From Bacilli bacterium (GTDB lineage Bacteria > Bacillota_I > Bacilli_A > RFN20 > CAG-288), in the NCBI GenBank assembly GCA_022652945.1, contig JALCRV010000002.1, positions 186,001-250,000 on the forward strand: a stretch of 64,000 nt of DNA, given 5' to 3'. The translations under genes were made by a program, and so were the position numbers. Shown piece after piece: positions 43,283 through 51,339 of the stretch (position 1 is its first letter; each line of letters begins with the position of its first letter). The notes below the pieces were generated by a model. That model searched no databases. It was not told the origin of the DNA and saw nothing but the letters and a program-made list of their open reading frames with translations.

Positions 43283-45031
43283 ATGGTTAATATTAAAATC
43301 AACGATAAGCCGGTCCAGGTTGATGAAGATACGACGATTCTTCATGCGGCTAGACAGCTCAATATCGATATTCCGACTCTCTGCTATACTCCTCTCCATC
43401 TGGCCAATACCTACAACATCATGGCTTCCTGCCGTGTCTGCGTTGTCGAGGTGAAGGGCAGAAGGAATCTTGCTCCGGCCTGCACCACCATGTGCACCGA
43501 GGGAATGGAAATCTACACCAATACCCAGCGTGTCATCATGGCCAGACGTACCGTGATCGAGCTTTTGCTTTCCGATCACCCGATGGATTGCCCGACCTGC
43601 TCGAAGAATATGAACTGCAAACTGCAGGATATCGCCAATAAGATGGGCATCAGGGAAATGCCGTTTAAAGGCGAGATGTCCAAGAAGAACGAATATACGA
43701 CTAACAATTTCCCAATCAGAAGAAATTCCGCTAAGTGCATCCTCTGCGGCACCTGCGTCATGGTCTGCAATAAAGTCCAGACCTGCGGTGTCCTCCATGA
43801 ATATAAGCGTGGCTTCAGAACCGAAGTCGGAGCGGAGTTCGGACTTAATTTGGATCAGACTAATTGCGTAGCTTGCGGACAGTGCGTTAACGTCTGCCCG
43901 ACGGGCGCTTTAGCTCAGTCCTCCTCGGTCGATGATGTTTGGAAAGTCCTCGGCGATAAATCCAAGCACGTCGTCGTCCAAGTCGCTCCTTCCGTCCGTG
44001 CGGCTTTAGGTGAGGAATTCGGTTACAATATCGGGACCCCGGTCACCGGGAAGATCCCTTCCGCTTTAAGAGTTATCGGTTTCGAACATGCTTTCGATAC
44101 GAACTTCGGCGCCGATTTGACGATTATCGAGGAAGCGACCGAATTAGTTAAAAGATTGCAGCACGGCGGGAAATTGCCTTTGATTACTTCCTGCTGCCCG
44201 GGCTGGATCAATTTCATCGAAAAGAATTATCCGGAGATGCTTTCTTATCCTTCCAGCTGTAAATCCCCGATGTCGATGCAGGGCGCGGTCATTAAATCGT
44301 ACTACGCTCAGAAGATGGGCTGGGATCCTAAAGATGTCGTCGTGGTCTCTATCATGCCTTGCACGGCTAAAAAAGACGAGAGATCTCGTAAACAGCTAGA
44401 AGAAAACGGCTTGATGGATAACGATTATGTCTTGACCACGAGAGATCTGGCTTCGATGATCAAGGAAGCCGGTATCAATTTCGATACTTTGGAAGTCTCT
44501 AAGTTTGATGATCCGATGGGTGAATCCACGGGTGGCGGCGATATCTTCGGTTGCTCCGGCGGTGTTATGGAAGCGGCTTTAAGAACCGCGAAGTTCTGGC
44601 TGGAAGGCAAAGTCGAAGATCTGGAACTGCCGGGTCTTAGAGGCATCAACGGCATCAAGACCGATGAAGTCAAAGTCAACGGGATCACCTTGCATCTTTG
44701 CGTAGCCTCGGGGCTAGGCAATGCGCGCAAGGTTTTGGAAGATATTAAATCCGGGGCGGCCCATTATGATTTCGTGGAAATCATGGCTTGCCCGGGTGGT
44801 TGCGTAAATGGCGGCGGTCAGCCGTTCCAGATGTCCAAGCTTTCCGTGACGGTCGTCCGCGCTCGTCAGGCGGCCTTATATAACGAAGATCGTTCCAAGC
44901 TCCATCGTATTTCCGCTCAGAACGCTTCAATCAAGAAACTTTACGATGAATTCCTCGGGGAATTCGGCGGTGAGAAAGCGGAGGAACTGCTCCACACTAC
45001 TTTGACTGATCGTCAGATCAAGCAATTCTAA
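43283..45031 (+). CDS. hydA: [FeFe] hydrogenase catalytic subunit, group A
   Basis: 582 residues. N-terminal [2Fe-2S] domain (CYTPL, CRVCVVEVKG, TTMCTEGM), the His-Cys cluster region HPMDCPTCSKNMNCKLQ, two [4Fe-4S] motifs (CILCGTCVMVC, CVACGQCVNVCPTGAL), and all three H-cluster motifs: TSCCPGW (about 302), MPCTAKKDE (about 359), MACPGGCVNGGGQP (about 501). It reduces protons to H2 as the end of the hydrogenase complex. It lies 19 bp after the NuoF-like gene with AAAGGAGGGG. HydE, HydF and HydG maturases are not in this window. Length is like Clostridium enzymes. Confidence 0.95.
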   Translation: MVNIKINDKPVQVDEDTTILHAARQLNIDIPTLCYTPLHLANTYNIMASCRVCVVEVKGRRNLAPACTTMCTEGMEIYTNTQRVIMARRTVIELLLSDHPMDCPTCSKNMNCKLQDIANKMGIREMPFKGEMSKKNEYTTNNFPIRRNSAKCILCGTCVMVCNKVQTCGVLHEYKRGFRTEVGAEFGLNLDQTNCVACGQCVNVCPTGALAQSSSVDDVWKVLGDKSKHVVVQVAPSVRAALGEEFGYNIGTPVTGKIPSALRVIGFEHAFDTNFGADLTIIEEATELVKRLQHGGKLPLITSCCPGWINFIEKNYPEMLSYPSSCKSPMSMQGAVIKSYYAQKMGWDPKDVVVVSIMPCTAKKDERSRKQLEENGLMDNDYVLTTRDLASMIKEAGINFDTLEVSKFDDPMGESTGGGDIFGCSGGVMEAALRTAKFWLEGKVEDLELPGLRGINGIKTDEVKVNGITLHLCVASGLGNARKVLEDIKSGAAHYDFVEIMACPGGCVNGGGQPFQMSKLSVTVVRARQAALYNEDRSKLHRISAQNASIKKLYDEFLGEFGGEKAEELLHTTLTDRQIKQF

Positions 45032-45093
45032 CCACCTCGGCGTTTAAATGAAGTATATTTATCTTAGACGTCAGTCTTAGAAAGGTTTTAACG

Positions 45094-45954
45094 ATGGCTG
45101 AAGAAAATCAAGAAAACTGCACTCACGAGTGCTCTTCCTGTCCGGAAGCGGGGCATTGCTCCTCGAAGATAGAAAAGGCGGTCCTTGGCAAGGGAGCGTC
45201 GGTTAAACACGTGATTGGGATTGTCTCAGGTAAAGGCGGGGTGGGGAAATCCTTCGTCGCTTCTTATCTTGGAGTCCTTCTAGCGAGAAAAGGCTATCGA
45301 GTCGGCATTCTGGATGCCGATATCACCGGCCCTTCGATTCCTTTCGCTTTCGGGATTACTGCTAAGGCGATGGGAAATGAAGATAACATGATTATCCCGG
45401 CCTTGTCCCATAAGGAAAACATCCAGATTATCTCTTCGAATATGCTTCTGGAGCACGATACCGACCCGATTATCTGGCGCGGCCCGATGATCGGACAGAT
45501 GGTGTTTCAGTTCTATTCTGAGGTTTTATGGGAATATCTGGACTTCCTTCTGATCGACATGCCCCCGGGCACCGGAGATGTGCCGCTGACAATCTTCCAG
45601 TCCATTAAGATGGACGGCATCATCATCACCACGACCCCGCAAGGCTTGGTTTCGATGGTGGTTGAAAAAGCGGCTAACATGGCTCAGATCATGAAGATTC
45701 CTGTCCTCGGCTTAGTCTCGAATATGTCTTATGTCAAATGCCCGAAATGCGGTGAGAAGATTGATTTGTTCGGCGATAACCACATTGAGGAAATGAAAGA
45801 AAAATACGGGATCCCGGTCGGGGCGGAAGTGCCTTTTGATCCTTTGATCGCTCAGTATGTCGATCAAGGGGCGATTGAAGATCTCTTCGTCGATTATCTT
45901 AATCCTTTAGTCGATTCGCTCTCGGGAATGGAAAAAGCCCCGAAAGTCAGTTAA
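45094..45954 (+). CDS. mrp: Mrp/NBP35 family iron-sulfur carrier ATPase
   Basis: 286 residues. An N-terminal Cys-rich stretch (CTHECSSCPEAGHC) can hold an Fe-S cluster, followed by the P-loop GKGGVGKSF (about 48) and DADITGPSIPF, the Mrp switch region. The C-terminal CPKCGEKIDLFG provides the conserved CxxC. Such proteins bind and transfer Fe-S clusters to apoenzymes, fitting its position after hydrogenases rich in clusters. It lies 62 bp after hydA. AGAAAGG is the binding site. Start chosen because no other ATG has a suitable site. Confidence 0.9.
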   Translation: MAEENQENCTHECSSCPEAGHCSSKIEKAVLGKGASVKHVIGIVSGKGGVGKSFVASYLGVLLARKGYRVGILDADITGPSIPFAFGITAKAMGNEDNMIIPALSHKENIQIISSNMLLEHDTDPIIWRGPMIGQMVFQFYSEVLWEYLDFLLIDMPPGTGDVPLTIFQSIKMDGIIITTTPQGLVSMVVEKAANMAQIMKIPVLGLVSNMSYVKCPKCGEKIDLFGDNHIEEMKEKYGIPVGAEVPFDPLIAQYVDQGAIEDLFVDYLNPLVDSLSGMEKAPKVS

Positions 45955-45957
45955 TAA

Positions 45958-46701
45958 ATGACAGAGACGGAACGGTTTTTGAAAGCCTTTAAAGAGTTGG
46001 AAGACCGCTTGGTCGTCCTTATTAAGGCTGATTACGGTTTCGTCTCTTTTTCACATGCCTTAGATCAAGTCCACGCGGAGCATTTAGATCCTTTAGTAAG
46101 CCAGGAAGAGACTTACCAGTTCTTAAAGACCGCTTCCGACTTACGGAATCTTTTATCTCACGAGGACAATATCGCCATTCCGACTCCTTCTTACTGCGCT
46201 TTATTTGAGTCTTACGTGGAAGAAATCTGCCATCCGGTGAAAGCGGAAGCCTTGATGACAAGAGCTGAGAATCTGATTTTCGCTTGGGATTCAACCAAAC
46301 TTGGGGAACTTAGTGAGAAGATGGCTGAACGCCATCTTTCTCATGTGCCTTTATTGGAAGACGGGGTCGTTAAAGGAGTCTTCTCTTCAACGAGCTTTTT
46401 CCAGTATTTCCTAGAACATCAAGGGATTAATCTTACTCCCTTGATGACAGTAGGCCAACTAGCCTCCTCTTTAGATATCTCCTCGCATCTAAATGAAAAC
46501 TTCGTTTTCGTCAGAGCGGAGCAGCCGGCTTACAGCTTATTAAGATATTTCAATAAGGTCCAGGCGGGAGATAAAAGAATCTCGGTCATCTTCGTCACCA
46601 AGAACGGCTTCAAGGATGAAAGGCTCCTCGGCTTGATTACTCAGGCGGACCTTTTAAAACTCCCGGTTTTCGAGCGAAGGTTCTTAAAAGGGAATAATTA
46701 G
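45958..46701 (+). CDS. CBS-pair protein with HEPN-like N-terminus
   Basis: 247 residues, soluble. Residues 1-95 are helical with the motif LRNLLSHEDN (Arg-x4-His), resembling HEPN domains, and residues about 95-240 form a CBS pair (LMTRAENLIFAW, HLSHVPLLEDGVVKGVFS, SVIFVTKN, LLGLITQADLLKL). CBS pairs bind adenosyl nucleotides and regulate partners. It starts 3 bp after mrp with no clear binding site, so translation is probably coupled. The role beside hydrogenase and Fe-S genes is not evident; HEPN identity is a motif-level inference. Confidence 0.65.
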   Translation: MTETERFLKAFKELEDRLVVLIKADYGFVSFSHALDQVHAEHLDPLVSQEETYQFLKTASDLRNLLSHEDNIAIPTPSYCALFESYVEEICHPVKAEALMTRAENLIFAWDSTKLGELSEKMAERHLSHVPLLEDGVVKGVFSSTSFFQYFLEHQGINLTPLMTVGQLASSLDISSHLNENFVFVRAEQPAYSLLRYFNKVQAGDKRISVIFVTKNGFKDERLLGLITQADLLKLPVFERRFLKGNN

Positions 46702-46793
46702 TTTTTCTTTCCGCGTGGGCTTCTTTAAAGGTCGTCCTTTATAAGAAAGATGCGTCGATTATTAAAGTTTGCTTATTTAAAAAGAAGGATATG

Positions 46794-46818
46794 AAAGGCC
46801 TGTAGGAAGGCCTTTTTT
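46794..46818 (+). terminator. Terminator of the hydrogenase/mrp/CBS unit
   Basis: AAAGGCC (46794-46800) and GGCCTTT (46809-46815) form a 7-bp stem, 8-nt loop, T-run. Confidence 0.8.
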
Positions 46819-46826
46819 AAGTAGAG

Positions 46827-46950
46827 AAGGGATTAAGAAGACTTAAAAAATTAGTTAAAAAGAGATTAAGAAGACTTTACAAATTTTAGTGAGAAAAAAT
46901 TAGAAGGCTTTAAAAATTAAACCGAGAAAAAATAAGAAGACTTAAAAAGG
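46827..46950. repeat. Four degenerate 33-bp tandem repeats
   Basis: The core GAAGACTT (third copy GAAGGCTT) recurs at 46837, 46870, 46903 and 46936, exactly 33 bp apart each time. Surrounding bases (ATTAAGAAGACTT, A/T-rich tails) are also partly conserved. The array sits between the two converging units, just after the plus-strand terminator and overlapping the T-tract of the minus-strand terminator. No spacers, so it is not a CRISPR array. Frames are broken by stops. Confidence 0.75.
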
Positions 46951-46973
46951 CTGAAGAAGGAAATTCTCCAGCC
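46944..46973 (-). terminator. Terminator after the desulfoferrodoxin gene
   Basis: On the minus strand GGCTGGAGAA and TTCTTCAGCC pair with one mismatch, followed by TTTTT (46944-46948). Confidence 0.75.
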
Positions 46974-46997
46974 TGAAGACTAATAAATTAAGATGGA

Positions 46998-47378
46998 TTA
47001 TTTGACTTCAGCCATCCAGAGGCCGTGCTTAGTGCAGTATTCATAAGCAGCTAAAGGCTTCTCGCCTTCTTCCAACTCGAATTCCTTGCTCGGCTTCTGA
47101 CCCGGATTAAGGAAGGCTTTCTTGATGCCTTTATTCGTTTCGAGCAGGATGTAATTAATGTAATGATCTTCAGTCATCGGATGCTCGACAGCGCCGACGA
47201 CGACCTTGACTTTCTTTCCTTCGAGGGTGATGACCGGGACGTGCTTTTCTTTAGCGGCATCGACACTGTTGGCTTTTAAAAACTCCATCGGGGAACCACA
47301 GCAGATCGGAGTGGCCTTCGGCTGTTCTTTGAAGGCGAGCAGATTACCGCAGTATTCGCAATGATAGACGTATAACAT
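46998..47378 (-). CDS. dfx: Desulfoferrodoxin (superoxide reductase)
   Basis: 126 residues. The N-terminal desulforedoxin domain has CEYCGN and CCGSPM (four Cys for Fe), and the superoxide reductase domain has EKHVP, HPMTEDHYINYI and the Cys-His ligands in YCTKHGLW. It reduces superoxide to peroxide without releasing O2, typical for anaerobes. A near-consensus AAAGGAGG lies 8 nt before the ATG. It is a single gene with its own terminator. A rubredoxin partner is not seen in the window. Confidence 0.95.
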   Translation of the reverse strand: MLYVYHCEYCGNLLAFKEQPKATPICCGSPMEFLKANSVDAAKEKHVPVITLEGKKVKVVVGAVEHPMTEDHYINYILLETNKGIKKAFLNPGQKPSKEFELEEGEKPLAAYEYCTKHGLWMAEVK

Positions 47379-47504
47379 AATGGAATCCTCCTTTTATAGA
47401 TTCTATTTCTGACTTTATTATTTCACCTAAAAGCTAAAATGCCAACTATTACGCTTAGATGGCTAAAAAAACTTTAAGACTTTCCTAAAAGCCCTTTTCT
47501 AGCC

Positions 47505-47533
47505 TTGATTTTAAAAGCCGGATAAATTATTAT
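47505..47533 (+). promoter_or_regulatory. Promoter of tRNA-Arg
   Basis: TTGATT (47505-47510), 17-bp spacer, TATTAT (47528-47533), about 17 bp before the mature tRNA start. Confidence 0.75.
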
Positions 47534-47550
47534 ATCAAAGCGATAGCAAT

Positions 47551-47627
47551 GGCCCAGTAGCTCAGTTGGATAGAGCAACAGCCTTCTAAGCTGTGGGCCG
47601 AAGGTTCGAGTCCCTCCTGGGTCACCA
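47551..47627 (+). tRNA. tRNA-Arg (anticodon TCT)
   Basis: Acceptor GGCCCAG with CTGGGTC, anticodon loop CTTCTAA in stem ACAGC/GCTGT, T loop TTCGAGT, encoded CCA; 77 nt including CCA. Confidence 0.95.
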
Positions 47628-47639
47628 TTCGCTAAACTA

Positions 47640-47661
47640 GCCCGAGCAATCGGGCTTTTTT
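47640..47661 (+). terminator. Terminator after tRNA-Arg
   Basis: GCCCGA (47640-47645) and TCGGGC (47650-47655), 4-nt loop, followed by TTTTTT. Confidence 0.85.
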
Positions 47662-47748
47662 ATTTAAGGGAATGCAATCTTCTTTATATCCTAGTCCCCT
47701 TATGTTAAGATTCTAAAGTAACAAAAAACCTAGATGGGAGCTAAAGCT

Positions 47749-48741
47749 ATGAACGAGAATCTGTACTACGAGACCTTAAACAAAGAATTCAAAGCGATCT
47801 TTAAGGAAATCAAAAACGCCCCCCGCATCGTGATTTTCCGTCACGAAGTCCCCGACTTTGATGCTTTAGGGACGCAGATGGGACTTTATCAATGGATCGT
47901 CGATTCCTTCCCTGGGAAGGAAGTGCATTATGTCGGTGAAGGCTTCCATTCCTTCACTCCGCGTATTTTCCCGAATCCAGAAGTCCTGAATGAGGATTTT
48001 TATAAGACTCCTTACTTAGCAATCGTCGTGGATACTCCGACTAAGAACCGCATCTCAGGCTTAAGACTGGATAACGCTTATAAACTCATTCGTTTCGATC
48101 ACCATCCGATGGTGGAACAATGGGGAGATCTTATTTCCGTCCATCCGGAAAGCGCGGCCTGCGCTGAGCTCGTCTGTTTGATGATTCTATCTATCGGCCA
48201 TAAATATCCGCTCTCTAAAGAAGCTGCCCGTTATTTCTATATCGGCATCGTCGGTGACTCCGGCCGCTTCCGTTATCCGGAAGTGACACCTTTGACTTTA
48301 AGGATCGGGGCTGACCTTCTCCAGACCGGAATCGATAAAGAAGCTATCTATTCCCAGATGTATCTTGAAACCGTCGCAGAATTCAATTTCCAAAAATGGG
48401 TTTTGACTCACTATACCATCAGTGCCAAGGGAACCGCTTATTACGTCATCGAAGAAAAAGATCTCGAGGCTTTAAATATCGTGACCGGGGATGGAAAACT
48501 CGGGTTGGATCTGTTCCGGGATGTGGAAGGAATCGACTGCTGCGTTTCCTTGACTTACGATAAGGAAAAGCATAATTATCGCCTTTCGTTCCGCTCGGAG
48601 AAAAAGCCTGTCTCCCAAGTGGCTGCCTTATTTAATGGAGGCGGGCATCTATTCGCGGCCGGCGGGAACTTAGATGACATTAAAAAACTTCCGGATCTTA
48701 TTAAAGCCCTCGATGAATTAGCTCCGGTCGAGAAGGCTTAA
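47749..48741 (+). CDS. DHH family phosphoesterase, NrnA-like
   Basis: 330 residues. DHH motifs: PDFDALG, VVDTP, the DHH signature RFDHHP and GIVGDSGRF; the C-terminal DHHA1 domain ends in GGGHLFAAGG. This is the NrnA/oligoribonuclease and cyclic dinucleotide-linear dimer phosphodiesterase family, degrading short RNA or pApA in the cytoplasm. The ATG at 47749 is preferred over one 15 bp upstream, because GGGAG at 47736-47740 has the right spacing only for the later codon. It converges with the thioredoxin-like lipoprotein gene, with a gap of 1 bp between stops. Confidence 0.9.
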   Translation: MNENLYYETLNKEFKAIFKEIKNAPRIVIFRHEVPDFDALGTQMGLYQWIVDSFPGKEVHYVGEGFHSFTPRIFPNPEVLNEDFYKTPYLAIVVDTPTKNRISGLRLDNAYKLIRFDHHPMVEQWGDLISVHPESAACAELVCLMILSIGHKYPLSKEAARYFYIGIVGDSGRFRYPEVTPLTLRIGADLLQTGIDKEAIYSQMYLETVAEFNFQKWVLTHYTISAKGTAYYVIEEKDLEALNIVTGDGKLGLDLFRDVEGIDCCVSLTYDKEKHNYRLSFRSEKKPVSQVAALFNGGGHLFAAGGNLDDIKKLPDLIKALDELAPVEKA

Positions 48742-48742
48742 T

Positions 48743-49777
48743 CTAGCTTTCCAGAAGTTCCTTGATTTCTTTGATTTCTTGCTCTTCAGCCTCTTTGGTT
48801 AAAGAAGCGGCAGAAGAGCTTTTTATATTTTGGACATCTGTAGAATAAGCGGAAGGATAAGAAAAAGTCCCGTCGGTATTTTCTTTAGCCTCCCCCTCAT
48901 TATGGTAGATAGCCATCTTGTTAAAAGCTCCGTTTGTATAGCTGATTAAAGAAGGCACTTTTCCATCGGAGAACTGGTTTAAGCCGGTTAAGGAAGCGAA
49001 GGAGGTCCAGACATCTTTAAGCTTTTCATCGTATTTTAAAAGGCGGAAATAACTGACCTCGAAATAATAGAAGGACTTAGCGGAGTTAGTTTTCATGTAA
49101 TCAAGATAAAAATCGCTGTAAAGAGAAGAACAATCGGTGCAGGCATTCCAGGAATAAAGGACTTTAGCATTCGCATTATTGGCGATAAAGTCAGTTAAAG
49201 CGGTCGTCTGATCGTACTTGATGGTTCCGTAAGGGAAAGCTTTGCCATTCGCATCGGTCCCATTCTGGGTCAAAATATCATTTAAGGAATAAAAAGAAAA
49301 ATCATTAGAAAGATGTTTCATATTCGCCTTGAAGTTATCGTAGTTGGTCGTCCCGACAAAAGTATCCTTAACCTGGCCATCGATAAAAAAGAAGAGCGTA
49401 GGGAAAGCGGAGACGACAGGGTAAAGAGAGCTATCTTCCTTGACTAAAGTCTGGTAGGAGTTATAAGTGATCCCGTAAAAAATATAGTGCTCCTCTTTAG
49501 CTAAAGCGGCGATTTGTTCTTTAAAGGACGCGCAGGAAGAGCAACTTAAATCGTAGACAAAAAGCGGAAAATCATAAGCGCGGGAAAGAGAAGAAAAAGT
49601 GACCTTCTCTTTTACCTGCTCAGCTGATAAGGCTATAAAAGAAGAGACTGAAGCGGATTTATGGAAATTGATTTTTTCCTGGTTAACATTCTGAGAGGAA
49701 TTTAAAGGATTCCCGCAGGAAGCAAAAAACGGGAAGAGAAGTAGAGCTAATAAAGGCAGGATCTTTTTCTTGGTCAT
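48743..49777 (-). CDS. Lipoprotein with two thioredoxin-like domains
   Basis: 344 residues. Lipobox FFASC with Cys21, so it is anchored outside the membrane. Two regions each resemble a thioredoxin fold: the first has LFVYDLSCSSCASF (Cys pair in CSSC) and later AFPTLFFFIDG, and the second has LYSWNACTDCSSLY (Cys pair in CTDC) with KVPSLISYTNG. It is thus a possible extracellular disulfide oxidoreductase or redox sensor. A TATAAT (minus, 49794-49799) lies just upstream, so it likely has its own promoter behind the ackA terminator. It ends with a charged Glu/Lys tail. Substrate unknown. Confidence 0.75.
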   Translation of the reverse strand: MTKKKILPLLALLLFPFFASCGNPLNSSQNVNQEKINFHKSASVSSFIALSAEQVKEKVTFSSLSRAYDFPLFVYDLSCSSCASFKEQIAALAKEEHYIFYGITYNSYQTLVKEDSSLYPVVSAFPTLFFFIDGQVKDTFVGTTNYDNFKANMKHLSNDFSFYSLNDILTQNGTDANGKAFPYGTIKYDQTTALTDFIANNANAKVLYSWNACTDCSSLYSDFYLDYMKTNSAKSFYYFEVSYFRLLKYDEKLKDVWTSFASLTGLNQFSDGKVPSLISYTNGAFNKMAIYHNEGEAKENTDGTFSYPSAYSTDVQNIKSSSAASLTKEAEEQEIKEIKELLES

Positions 49778-49814
49778 AAATATTTACTTTCTTATTATAG
49801 TAGAAAACCTGATT

Positions 49815-49848
49815 AAAAAAAGGCTAAGAAGGGATGCCCTTCATAGCC
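49815..49848 (-). terminator. Terminator after acetate kinase
   Basis: On the minus strand GGCTATGAAGGG and CCCTTCTTAGCC pair (one mismatch, 3-nt loop), followed by a run of seven T (49815-49821). Confidence 0.85.
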
Positions 49849-49878
49849 TATCGGCTAAATTATCAGCTTTTTTAGTCT

Positions 49879-51084
49879 TTACTTCAGCTTTAAGAGTCTG
49901 ACAGTATCGCGGGCGATCATCAATTCTTCATCGGTCGGAATCACGACCATTGGAATCGAGGAGTCTTTAGAAGAGATGATCTCTTCCTTACCTCCATAGG
50001 TTTCTTCGTTCTTCTTCGCATCGAGTTTAAGCCCCATGAACTCGGTGCATTCATCGATGACAGCTTTTCTGAAGTAAGGAGAATTCTCACCGATGCCAGC
50101 TGACCAGACGATCAGATCGACATGGCCTAGACGGCAAGCGTAGGAAGCGATGAACTGGGAAAGGCGTAAAGCCCACATCTTGATCGCGAGTTTAGCTTTC
50201 TCATCGCCTTTAAGAGCGGCCGCTTCGATATCGCGGGTATCGTTGGAGACTTCGCTGACTGCCTGAAGCCCGGATTCCTTATTGAATTCTTGGAATAAGG
50301 ATTCAGCGGTTCTTCCGGTGGAGGTGACTAAGTAATTGAAGACGGAAGGATCCATATCACCGGTTCTGGTGCCCATCATAATCCCCCCGAGCGGGGTTAA
50401 GCCCATCGAAGTCAGAACGCACTTGCCATCGCGGATGGCGCATAAGGAAGCGCCCGAGCCGATATGAAGAGTGATAATCCTCGTATCTTTCTTATCGTGA
50501 AGGTATTCGTGGATGGCCTTTTGAGCTAGATAGCGGTGAGAAGTCCCGTGGGCGCCGTAACGACGGCACTTATATTTCTCGTAATATTCTCTCTTGATCG
50601 GGAATAGATAATCCTCAGGAGCCATCGTCTGATGGAACGAGGTATCAAAGACCGCAATCTGTCCGACATCCGGTAAGGCCTTCTTAAAGGCTCTAAAGCC
50701 GATAAGGTGGGGTCCATTATGCAAAGGAGCCAGAGGAATCAGAGATTCGATCTTATCCTCGGTATCCTTATTGAACAAAGCCGAATCGGAGAAGTAAGGT
50801 CCACCTTGGACGATACGATGTCCGATGCCTTTGATTTCCTTTAGGTCTTGGATGATTCCTTCATCCTTCATCCCTTGGATAATCAGTTGGACCGCAACTG
50901 AGTGATCCTTGACCGGCAGGATCTTCTTATGCTTAGTCCCGTCTTTAGCTAAGATGGAGAAGATCGCATCATCGTGCCCGATTCTCTCCACGTTGCCACC
51001 GGTGAGGACTTTTTCCTCGGGCATCTCATATAATTTGAATTTCATGCTGGATGAGCCAGCGTTGACCGCCATGACTTTAAACAT
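49879..51084 (-). CDS. ackA: Acetate kinase
   Basis: 401 residues, the typical length. The N-terminus VNAGSSSMKFKLY is the acetate kinase signature; RYGAHGTSHRY, HIGSGASLCAI, MGLTPLGGIMMGTRTGD and the GIGENSPYFR segment near the C-terminus are all present. It converts acetyl phosphate and ADP to acetate and ATP in the cytoplasm, the final ATP-yielding step of fermentation. A phosphotransacetylase gene is not within the window. The start ATG follows AAAGGAG at the usual spacing. It has its own promoter and terminator. Confidence 0.97.
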   Translation of the reverse strand: MFKVMAVNAGSSSMKFKLYEMPEEKVLTGGNVERIGHDDAIFSILAKDGTKHKKILPVKDHSVAVQLIIQGMKDEGIIQDLKEIKGIGHRIVQGGPYFSDSALFNKDTEDKIESLIPLAPLHNGPHLIGFRAFKKALPDVGQIAVFDTSFHQTMAPEDYLFPIKREYYEKYKCRRYGAHGTSHRYLAQKAIHEYLHDKKDTRIITLHIGSGASLCAIRDGKCVLTSMGLTPLGGIMMGTRTGDMDPSVFNYLVTSTGRTAESLFQEFNKESGLQAVSEVSNDTRDIEAAALKGDEKAKLAIKMWALRLSQFIASYACRLGHVDLIVWSAGIGENSPYFRKAVIDECTEFMGLKLDAKKNEETYGGKEEIISSKDSSIPMVVIPTDEELMIARDTVRLLKLK

Positions 51085-51111
51085 ATTTATTCTCCTTTGC
51101 TATACCCGACT

Positions 51112-51141
51112 ATTTTAAGTCGAAGGGGAAGTATATTTCAA
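51112..51141 (-). promoter_or_regulatory. Promoter of acetate kinase gene
   Basis: On the minus strand TTGAAA (51136-51141), an 18-bp spacer and TAAAAT (51112-51117), about 28 bp before the ATG at 51084. Confidence 0.6.
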
Positions 51142-51339
51142 TCGCCTAGGAAGATAATCGCCCCCTTATCCATCTTCTTTACTCCTCTTTCTACCTTAGA
51201 AAAAAGGAAATATTACTAAGGTTAGAAGAGGATTTTCATATTTCGACAGGAAAAGAGCATTTTTCTCTTTTTTAGGGCAGGTCTTGAATATATAATTAAA
51301 TTGACAATAATCCCTTTTAGAAAGGTGGAAAAATCAATA

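Noticed and set aside
43253-43798. 181-codon minus-strand frame
   Set aside because: Antisense to hydA; the Cys motifs lie on the plus strand.
46827-46950. CRISPR array
   Set aside because: Repeats are contiguous with no unique spacers, and no cas genes are present.
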